From positions 1-64,000 of the forward strand of contig CAICTM010000245.1 in NCBI GenBank assembly GCA_903772945.1: 64,000 nt of DNA, in the 5' to 3' direction. The DNA is from Seminavis robusta. Its lineage: Eukaryota > Bacillariophyta > Bacillariophyceae > Naviculales > Naviculaceae. Positions 9,228 to 18,000 of the stretch are shown one piece after another. Both the position numbers and the translations under genes were made by a program. Numbering within the stretch: position 1 is the stretch's first letter; each line of letters starts with the position of its first letter. Under the pieces are notes generated by a model. The model had not been told where the DNA came from. It searched no databases and saw only the letters and a list, made by a program, of their open reading frames with translations.

Positions 9228-11852
9228 CTAAGGGATGCCAACGTTTGCCGAAATGGAAGACAGAGGAGCGCGAGGATTCGTCCCCTTTTGCTGCGCGAAC
9301 CTGTTGCGGGTCATGTACTTTGGATGGACCTCATCAGTATTGTCATCGCTGTCATCATCACCAGGCACATCTTCTTCGTTGTCGTTGTCGCCTTCGTCGC
9401 TTCCTGTTTCGTCCTCGTCGTCATCTTCTCCGGCCAACAACTTTTCATACGCCTCAATCAGGTCCGTCTTTGACTTTTCCAACGCCATCAACTCTTCCGC
9501 CTGCTCGCGAATTTTGCGGCGCTGAGCCTGGACAACATCTTCAACATCTTCGTTGTCGTCCCCGGTAGCTTTCAATGCTGCCATCTCGACAAGGCTTGCT
9601 CTTAGTTCATCAATCTCCCGTTGCTTCGTCGCCAATTCCTCCGTGTGAGCTTTTGCTTGCCTGTTCATTTCTTCCTCTGCCTCCTCGACCTTGAAAAGAA
9701 GAGTATCAATCTGCTCCGATGCATTTTCTTCCCGTCTTCTTTTTTCGAAGACCCCTACGGACTGACGAGATTGACCCTTCATCTTTTCAATGATTTCCAA
9801 GTAGTACTGCTTCGTTTGATCAAGCTGTTCGTCCATCTCGGCCGACACTTCCAAACGAACCCTCCCCTCGACCTGCCCTAGCTCTTCCGTTAGTCTGCTA
9901 TTCTCGAACTTGAGATTTTCGACTTCCGCGTTTGCAATGGAAAGAGCCATCTGGAGTGATTTCATTGCATTCTCGTTGGCTGGTCCAGGTGCAAGTTTCG
10001 ATACAGCTTCTCGAGGAGGATTACAAGCAGCACCTGGCTTGACGCCACGAAGTTTCTTCGTTTTGTGAGCATCTTTGCTTGAGTTGCTGTTTGTGGAGGA
10101 GGGTGCGTTGAAAGAGGCAATTCGTGCTGGACCCGGTGCAGCTTTGCGCTTGCGTTCGGCATCTTTACTACCCCCGGGCCTCTTCATGAGCTTCTTTGGA
10201 GAGAGCCTTTTCATCAGTTTCGAAACCTTCGAAACAGCAGATGCCTTCTTGACTGGCCTGTCCGCTGGCATTTTAAACTCCTTGATTTCGACCATCTTTG
10301 CCTTGGAGGCATACGAGAGAACGTGATTCGTCTCGTCGTAATCTGGGGCCGCGGGATTTACATTAACGATCATGGAGATGCTCGAGGACGTCCTTCCCGT
10401 CAAGACTGGCATGAACAAATGCGTCAGCTTGCTATCTCGAAAGGGGATGACCTGACTGGAGCCTGTAGAAGACTGATTCTCTCGAATGATGGAGAGGCAC
10501 CTCATGAGGGTCGTCAAGCTTTTGTTGATCAAGGATGCTTCCTTCTGCCGCAGTGTCCCAACATTCGTTCTCTTCGACCTTTCACTCCCAGCAAGATCGA
10601 CAATCCAGAGAGTGATTGGCTTCTGCTTGGAGATTCGAGAGGCCTCCTCATCGGTACTGTAGCCATTGTTGGAAGTTAGAGACGATGCTTGACGCATTTT
10701 TGGAATGTTCGCGCTTCTCTTGATAATCTGCAGCTGAAAGATACAATGAGAGCGAGAGGAGTCGCTGTTCAGATTGTTCGATGCTGTGTGTCGCTTGGAA
10801 TTGGCTTGCTTCACAAGCTGGAGACCCTCTTTCACGTCATTGACGGCATGTTTTACAAGTCCCCTGACAAACGTATGCTTTTGATTCTCACGTAGCTTCA
10901 AGGGCTCTCGTATATAAGCTGGGTGTCGAATATTCTGCTGCTGCTCTAGCAAATCATAGATGTTCTCGTTGTGAATTTCCAAAACGCTCACGTAGAGGTC
11001 AACAAAGGAGAGTCCTTGTTCTTTGCTCTTCAAGTGGTTGATATTATCGAGCACACCCTGAATTGCTCGGGGAACGATGCCACAGTGCATTTCGTTGATC
11101 GGCTTTCCATGCGACGACGGCATTTCGCCCAGGATACTGTAGGTTTTGCCTGCGTTGGTAGCGCCATACGCAAAGAGCAAACCAGATTCCGGCTCCCTGT
11201 TTTCGTCACGTGGGAACATTTTGTCCACCATGGGAGCAACCACTGTTGTGTATAAATCTTCGTTTTTCTTTTCTGGCCCAAAAACTTGTTGAAAGTCGTA
11301 TTCTCTAGCAGCCATCTGAGAGTCAGATGGAAGTCCTTTGCTGGAGTTGCTTTCGCGATTCATCTTGGCAACGTTGGAGTTTCTGGGAGCATGGGTCCTG
11401 ACTTTCGTGGACGGATCTCCTGGCAAAATGTCGATTGTATTGACTGCCCCTTGTTTGGGTGGCCGCACTCTCAAAAACACAGATACCCGTCTATTCGCGC
11501 CTTCGGCAACAGCTAATTGTCTTGCAGCAGTGTCACCCATTGATCGGAGATGGGAGGGCTGCATTGGTGGCTTGCCCGAGGCAGCGTCTGACTTCTTTGT
11601 TGCCAACCTGGTAGTCGACTGATCTGCGTTGTTTTTGCTTTGATCTATCCCTTTGCCACCAGATGAAGGCGGCGCTTTCGTGTCATTGTCCGCTTTCGAT
11701 CTGGTTTTCTGTGCTTCTGAGGCTCCGACATGCTGATTGAACGTTTCTGTCAAGTTCCTTCGCAAATCCCACGACGAAGCAGCAAATCCGTAGGAAGAAC
11801 TGTAAGGGTACTGAAAAGGACCTCGATTGTTGCTTTCTTCCTCGTTCTCCAT
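9228..11852 (-). CDS. Kinesin-6-like motor protein
   Basis: A single-exon gene of 874 residues starting at the ATG at 11852. The motor domain spans roughly residues 122-530. It begins VSVFLRVRPP, has the P-loop YGATNAGKT (about 229-237), switch I NSDSSRSH (about 358-365), switch II DLAGSE (about 415-420) and the LINKSL helix. ATNAGKT replaces the common QTGAGKT; an Asn at this position recalls kinesin-6 (KIF20/KIF23 group, GVTNSGKT), and the FAYG phrase fits too. A basic Lys-rich linker follows (about 540-620), then a coiled coil (about 625-800) and an Asp/Glu-rich tail with a final PRAPLSS element. Kinesin-6 proteins act at the central spindle in cytokinesis; that role is inferred from family only. 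The motor is N-terminal, so plus-end movement is expected. Confidence 0.88.
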   Translation of the reverse strand: MENEEESNNRGPFQYPYSSSYGFAASSWDLRRNLTETFNQHVGASEAQKTRSKADNDTKAPPSSGGKGIDQSKNNADQSTTRLATKKSDAASGKPPMQPSHLRSMGDTAARQLAVAEGANRRVSVFLRVRPPKQGAVNTIDILPGDPSTKVRTHAPRNSNVAKMNRESNSSKGLPSDSQMAAREYDFQQVFGPEKKNEDLYTTVVAPMVDKMFPRDENREPESGLLFAYGATNAGKTYSILGEMPSSHGKPINEMHCGIVPRAIQGVLDNINHLKSKEQGLSFVDLYVSVLEIHNENIYDLLEQQQNIRHPAYIREPLKLRENQKHTFVRGLVKHAVNDVKEGLQLVKQANSKRHTASNNLNSDSSRSHCIFQLQIIKRSANIPKMRQASSLTSNNGYSTDEEASRISKQKPITLWIVDLAGSERSKRTNVGTLRQKEASLINKSLTTLMRCLSIIRENQSSTGSSQVIPFRDSKLTHLFMPVLTGRTSSSISMIVNVNPAAPDYDETNHVLSYASKAKMVEIKEFKMPADRPVKKASAVSKVSKLMKRLSPKKLMKRPGGSKDAERKRKAAPGPARIASFNAPSSTNSNSSKDAHKTKKLRGVKPGAACNPPREAVSKLAPGPANENAMKSLQMALSIANAEVENLKFENSRLTEELGQVEGRVRLEVSAEMDEQLDQTKQYYLEIIEKMKGQSRQSVGVFEKRRREENASEQIDTLLFKVEEAEEEMNRQAKAHTEELATKQREIDELRASLVEMAALKATGDDNEDVEDVVQAQRRKIREQAEELMALEKSKTDLIEAYEKLLAGEDDDEDETGSDEGDNDNEEDVPGDDDSDDNTDEVHPKYMTRNRFAQQKGTNPRAPLSSISANVGIP

Positions 11853-13254
11853 GGTTTGATTGATATTCCCCGTTCTTGCAATGAATGAACGGTTGTTCTG
11901 GCCCTGAAAAGAAGTGGTTTTGAGTTTTGAAGTTCAAAAAGATGAGGGCTTCAAATAATGTGAGCACGAAATGCCGAGCAAGTTAAACGGCTCGTTCAGA
12001 CACGAGTCGAGTCTTGAGTCGAGGTCTTCAACTTTGCTGTTTTATCTACTGTCCGCTCTCCTGCAACGCTATTGCGGTTGCCACTGCATGTATCTAGCTT
12101 TATGCATAGTACTGGTAGCTACCGGTAGATAGCCAGACTTTGGCTTTGACAAGGGCCCACTCCACTCCAGTACCATGCCGTATCGGTACGGTACATGTAG
12201 TGTTGCAGCGGCCTTCGTAACTTGGATTTGAAACGTAGGATGCACTGTTCACATCTGTGATTTGATTTGATTCTTCTTGTTTCAAGCACTGTTCAAAGAA
12301 TCTATGATGAACGTAGTCCAAGGTTGCTTGCTCCGAGAAAGAAATTGCGAGCCAAGCATGTCCTTCTTTCCAATATGAGACCAGAGACGAGGGAGCTACT
12401 GGTGGTACCAGGTACTGGTTCCGTACCGTACGCAGCATGGATGTACTAGTATCTTCGCAGTGGCAGGTCTCGCAGATGCATACTGGTACCGGTACGTACG
12501 TCGCCATCATATTTCAATTCCCGAACTGCTAGACTAACACTAATGCCGCATAGCCGAAGGGGGCTAGTCTATCGGTGCGCTTACTGGCTGCCTGCTCGGT
12601 AGCCAGCTAGAGTACACGTAGCTAGCGAGAGGCTATCGTCGCGTTACCAGCAGAACTCCAGCAGATCAATCAACCAGGGGCTATTCATAATTCTAGCTAG
12701 ATTCTAACTACTAGCTAGCTACTGCAGTAAGAGCTGCGTCAAAGAAAGCGAAAGCATCATCAGCATGGCCCAACATCCCTGGCCCCAGGTACATCTATCA
12801 TGCATGGTTCAACCCCCATCCGTTTAACGTTCCGTGATCGGTTACGCCGCTAAATCTCTACCCGCCCACCTCGTTCGACCTTTCGCCTCGCACTCGCTTC
12901 GGCACTCACTTGGCGATACTTGGGAAAGTGGAGGCAGTCACAGGGCAAAGCACTTAGTCATCAGCGAAAGGACGGGCGAAAACGAGGACCGCGAGAGTGC
13001 AAGCAAGAAATTTCTGGATTAATTTTCCTTGCTGCGAATTCAACGCAGACAAGTGCCAGTAATGCAGAGGCGTCGAGTAAACGAATTGCCTCATTGCCTT
13101 GCAGTGCAGGGTTAAGAGCTACTTTGCGACAGCACTGCAAAGAATCGACATCGACAACACGGAGTCTCACAACGCACAGGTGCTTGTGCGCTGGATTCAA
13201 AGGTTTGGTTTCAAACTCGAAAGATAACAGTTGCACTATAACTCTTACCGGACG
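11853..13254. other. Intergenic region between divergent kinesin and ankyrin-like genes
   Basis: This 1.4-kb gap separates two gene starts pointing away from each other. It contains several TACCGGTA and GGTACC palindromes (12110-12200 and 12400-12500) and ctagctag strings (12690-12720). Open frames here, such as 12100-12510 on the minus strand, are built partly from these motifs and have no domain. Promoters of both neighbours presumably lie here; no specific site can be named. Confidence 0.4.
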
Positions 13255-14238
13255 ATGGACTTTGGTTGCTGCTCGGCGGCCCAAGACAGGGTTGTCGAGG
13301 ATGATAGCGGGGATCTACCGAACTCAATGATTTCGTACTCTGACTCTCTGGGGTCCTTTGATTGCCAAGCGAACACTCTCAGCGTCGACTATAGGAACGT
13401 GACGCCTTTGTTCAGGGCACTAGAACAAGAAGATTGGAAGGCCGTCCTTGTCTTCCTAGCCACTGGGAGATGGAGTAGCTCTCCTTTGTCTAGCGCCTAC
13501 GACTATCTTCACGACCCTTCACCAGAGCGCCAAGCGCGTACATGGGTACACTGTACCGGGTCCAAAGGCGAGACACAGTGGAAGCAGCTCCCACTTCACG
13601 CCGCTATATCTTATTTGGCTCCCTTGCCGGTCGTTCAGAAGCTTGTGGAGTTCTATGGTGATGCCCTCAGGAGTGCTGATGACACAGGGAATCTCCCGCT
13701 GCATCTTGCCTTTGGCTTTGGATCTTCTGACAGCATAGTGGCGTACCTGATCAAAGAGTATCCACAGGCGCTTTCCATCAAAGGATTGCAAAATCGTCGA
13801 CCGGTGGATTGCTGCGACCTTGGACCGAACAAATTGAGGGGTGAGATCATCCGAGCATGCCAGGAGCACACCAGGTCCTCAATGATGAAGGATTGGGACC
13901 AGCACTGGAAAAAGAGCCTGCATGATGCCAAACAAAGGGCCGGCCTTTTGGATCAATTTTCAGCCAACTCTCAGACCCTTGAAGAGGTATTCAATGAACT
14001 TGTGCAAGTTAAGATAGAGCTCAAGAAAACGCAAGAACTCGCAAAAAGCCGCCCAACAATGATCATTACCAAGACAGAGCCAGTGCCCGATGAAAAGGTT
14101 CCAAGGTCGCTCGGGAAAGCACCTTCTGAAATGTCGAGGATGGTTTCCTTTTCAAAGAGACTCAAGCCGAAAGCAATACTACGTTCCATCAGATCTTCCC
14201 AGTCGTCAACTGTTGCTCCCAGCTCAAGCGGCAAATGA
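13255..14238 (+). CDS. Ankyrin-like repeat protein, shorter tandem paralogue
   Basis: The frame is open from a TTG at 13231, but the first ATG is 13255, giving 327 residues beginning MDFGCCSAAQ. An N-terminal acidic segment is followed by an ankyrin-like region (about 40-200): VTPLFRALEQEDWKAVLVFL, QLPLHAAI, PVVQKLVEFY, NLPLHLAFGFG and a final RPVDCCDLGP helix. A short coiled coil (about 225-275) and a basic Ser-rich tail follow. The same region, in the same order with the same spacing, forms the N-terminus of the next gene 840 bp downstream, so the two arose by tandem duplication. Such LPLHLA repeat proteins are common in diatoms. Ankyrin repeats bind proteins; the partner is unknown. No signal peptide or membrane segment is evident. 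Confidence 0.8.
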   Translation: MDFGCCSAAQDRVVEDDSGDLPNSMISYSDSLGSFDCQANTLSVDYRNVTPLFRALEQEDWKAVLVFLATGRWSSSPLSSAYDYLHDPSPERQARTWVHCTGSKGETQWKQLPLHAAISYLAPLPVVQKLVEFYGDALRSADDTGNLPLHLAFGFGSSDSIVAYLIKEYPQALSIKGLQNRRPVDCCDLGPNKLRGEIIRACQEHTRSSMMKDWDQHWKKSLHDAKQRAGLLDQFSANSQTLEEVFNELVQVKIELKKTQELAKSRPTMIITKTEPVPDEKVPRSLGKAPSEMSRMVSFSKRLKPKAILRSIRSSQSSTVAPSSSGK

Positions 14239-15074
14239 AAATGACTTTAGAATGTCCGTCTGTTTAAAATGTCGTTTCCCGTTCGGAGCGTCGAGGATCC
14301 CCCAATGTTGGCCTACTCTTTAGTGGCCAACTAGAGCTAGCTCCACTCCTCTACTATGATATCACTTCTATCTAAAATGTTTCTCTAATACAAATTCATT
14401 TTTCAAATATAATTGTCTCAACCTGGTACTGATACCATCACGAGGTGCCGGTCTGATACCTTTAAAAAGTGTCTAAAAAAGCTAATAAGAGAACTCCTTT
14501 TGTTTCTGCGCATCTACTTTTATTCGCTCTGTGGCAAGGCCCACTATGTCATCTTAATGTTACTGTCCAATGTATGGTAGCCAGCCTAGCTAGCCATTCA
14601 TTCGAGGCTCCAGATCTTCCTGACACAGGAAGCACCTCGGTACCGGTATGGTACCGTATCTACCGCTACCGATACCGGTACCAGGTACAGCCTAGTCTAC
14701 AGAGCTGTCCACATACAGTGCAACGAAAAGAGGATATCTGCGAAAAAAGTGAGGACCGCACGCCAACTTCCTCTCATCGGTTCAGCGAAAACTTGTTATG
14801 ATTACTTAGACATTTCTGCCCTAAGAAGCCTGCATAGCATCTCCAAACACGGTTAATTAGAGTTGGTACCACTAAGATTGGATCCCTTGCCATTCGCCAA
14901 AGCTTCGGGCCATCGCAGCCATTACCCACCTTTTCGACCAGAAGTTCGCTCATCATCTTGTCTTGGCTGTGGCTATCGCAGTGGCGATCAGTACTCTCCA
15001 AAGAATAGTGCTCCGCGAGGCACAATCCGTCACAATCTATTTGCCGCACTAGAAAAGCACCAGTAGTAGAAACA
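14239..15074. other. Intergenic spacer between the two paralogues
   Basis: No gene is seen. The small frames here lack domains. The middle part (14638-14690) is packed with TACCGGTA-type palindromes, listed separately. It holds the 3' region of the first paralogue and the presumed promoter of the second. Confidence 0.4.
14638..14690. repeat. Cluster of overlapping GGTACCGGTA palindromes
   Basis: Within about 50 bp the words cggtaccggta, ggtaccgta, taccgctaccg and ataccggtaccagg follow one another. Related words recur in gaps between genes across the window (for example 7075, 8796, 12130, 12480, 23905, 27515, 27610, 39690, 59010). Their function is unknown. Confidence 0.6.
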
Positions 15075-18000
15075 ATGGTTTGGAGTGCTTTCGGCTGGCC
15101 CGAAGCCGCCCCGACGGTGCAATCTAAGGATGATTCTGAAGCTGATTACCCCGAATGTGACTACGACACTAACTTGACTCCACTTTACGAAGCCATCGAA
15201 GAGAGGGCATGGATCGCTGTCAATCAGTTCTTGCACTCTGGCTACTGGCCAGAGTCGCTCTTCGCTGACAAAATGACACCCGAAGAGCAATCACGCACAT
15301 GGGTTACTCGTTACGAAACGAGAGAAGATGGATCCAAGAAAGTCAGATGGAGCCAACTGCCGATTCATGCTGCTGTCATCTTCGGGGCTCCCTCAGTTGT
15401 TATCCAGCAGCTTGTGGAAGCCTTCCCTCAATCTGTTCGTTGTACTGATGATCACCGCATGCTTCCACTGCACTTGGCGTTCCGTCACGGATCTGATGAT
15501 TCAGTGCTTGCATTGTTCTTGGATGAATTCCCCGAAGCTGTAAATGTCCGTGGATACAAAGGCCGACTCCCCGTTGAGTGTGCAAAGAAGGGCCCCAACC
15601 CTGAGCGTGGCGCCATCATTCAAACAATTCTGATGAAGAACCAAACTGCGTGGGAACGGAAAAAGTCTGCCGTGCAACTCAAGGAGCTTTACTGTGTGAA
15701 GGAAGCTCTGAAAATCAAGGGCCAAAAAGTATCCCATCTTGAGACAGCCATTCGAGAAATCAAATCTCGTGAACACAAGACACGCAAGGAGTTGGCTAGC
15801 ACCATGACTGAACTGAAGGCTGCCAAGATCAAGTCCAAGGATGCTGCAGAGGCCAACAATGACCCGAACAACGCCCCCCGGGATGACACTGCTGAGAAGA
15901 TGGCTGTGAAGAAATTGGTTGAGAGACTTGCTGGGTTGGAGATGGCCACCAAGGATTTGGTGGAGAAGGAAAGGTCGACCAAGAAAGAGCTCAAGAAGAC
16001 AATGGCAGAGTTGGAGGCTACCAAGAAGATGAAACCAACTGAAGACCAAGTCCAACAGTTTGCCAAGCTTGAAAAGGTCGCATCCAAGGAAAGCGGCCTC
16101 TTTGAGGGAAATGCAAAACCTAGCAAAGCCCAGTCAGAGCCCGACAAGATGACAGAACCAGCCCAAGCAGAGCCAATAAAGTCGGCAAAGGCAGAGAAGA
16201 AGGCAGAGAAGAAGGCAGAGAAGAAGGCCGCTGAGCCAACGAAGGTAGAACCAACCAAAGTCGAGCCTGCACCTGAGCCTGTACCTGAGCCTGTGGAAGT
16301 TGAACCAACGACAGCACCCGAGCCTGAATCGAAGGCAGCTGAGCCAGCCGCGACAGAATCCGTCGCAGGTCAGGATGCAAAGTCAGTTTCTTCCAAGCGC
16401 AGTTCGAGGAAAAGTGTTTCCTCCCCCTTCAACATCTTCAAGAGTGCCGAGAGCCTTGTCAAGAGTTTCATCGAAAAGCCAGCTGAAGACCCCTCTAAGT
16501 CGGAGCCGGCTGAAGAGCCCCCCAAGTCGGAGGACCCCTCGGAGCCGGTTGAGGAATCTTCTGAGCCCGCTGATGGACCTTCCAAGGTCAAATCTGTTGA
16601 GCCTGCCAAGCCTGAGCCTGCTCCCCCGGTTCATAAATCTCTATCACGCGAGATGGATAAGGAAAGGCTCCGCCAGGTTGAAGAGGCCAACAGAGCTCTG
16701 GAGGAGAAGCTCTCTCAAGCCCAAGATCTGGAGAAAGAAAGGATTCGCCAGGTCGAAGAAGCCAACAAAGATGACGAGATCAAAGACTCGCCGTCTCGAG
16801 AGATGGAAAGAATCAAACTTCGCCAGGTGGAGGAAGCCAATGTAGCCTTGGTGAAGAAGATCAAGGAATTAGAGGTGACTATGGAGATCAACCAAGACAG
16901 GCAGGCAAGAGCACTAGAAGAGTATGAAGCTGTCAGTGTCCCGGACCACAACAACCGCTTCACTGGGCATCAAACCGAACAGATGGCTGCCATCCAACAA
17001 GAAATGAAATTGTTGAAGGTGACCTCTGAGAAGACCAAGGCTGAGTTGGACACGGCGTTGGACCAACTGGCAGAACTCAGGAAGCAGCAAGAAGCCGGAA
17101 TGACGGCGGCCATGGCTCACAAAGCCAAGGCTGACGAGGCGACGGAAGAGAGCAATAAAAAGCTTGAGAAGAAGGTTGCCCTACTGGAATTGGCTTTGAA
17201 CCAGTTTGAGGGAAAATCTATCTTGGCTAGAGAGGAGATGCAAAACATCCAGAAAACCATGAAAGACGATTCCACTGTGAAGCTCACAAGATCGCAAGAA
17301 AAGCACTTGGCCTTGTTGGAAGCTGCGATGAAGAAGCTCGAGCAGAACGCGGAGAAGACGAAGAATGAATTGGATAGTGCTTTGGCTGAACTGAATACCA
17401 TTAGAGCAAAGGAGGCAGAAGAAGCAGCAAAGAAAGCTGCTGCTGAAAACGAGAAACTAACGTCAATAGAACTGGCGAACAAGGAACTTGAAGACAAGAT
17501 CATTATGTTGGAGGCCACTATGAAAGGATTTGAAGAGAAAGCATCGAAGACCAAAGAAGAAATGGACCAAGCCCTCCATGACCTGAAGACTTCGGAGGTG
17601 GCAAGACCTTCCGATAGCCGCTCTGTTGCGTCGGGAAGCGTCGGAAGCATCAAGTTGACCAAGAAGCAGAAGCAGCACATGGAAGCACTCGAAGAATCCA
17701 TGAAGAAGCTCGAGGAAAGAGCCAACGACACTAAGACTCAGTTGGATGAGGCTTTAGAGGAGCTCAAAACACTGAAGGCCACCGAGGAGATGCAATTTGT
17801 GTCCAACCAGGCTACGAGCCAGAAAGAGAGCAAGGCGATGAAGGATCTTGCCAAGAAGGTCCAAGCGTTGCAATCTGCGATGGTTGGTTTTGAGGTCAAG
17901 GAGACGAAGACAATGCAAGAACTCGAGAAGACAATGCGAGAACTCGAGACCGTTTCCAACAAACGTTTCGAGATCTTGGCGCTGGGCGCAGACAGAACAA

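Noticed and set aside
12100-12510. 136-codon minus-strand frame between kinesin and the ankyrin-like gene
   Set aside because: Built from GGTACC/ACCGGT palindromes at both ends and without any domain.
13231-13254. Eight extra codons before the first ankyrin-like gene
   Set aside because: They begin with TTG, not ATG; the first real ATG is 13255.
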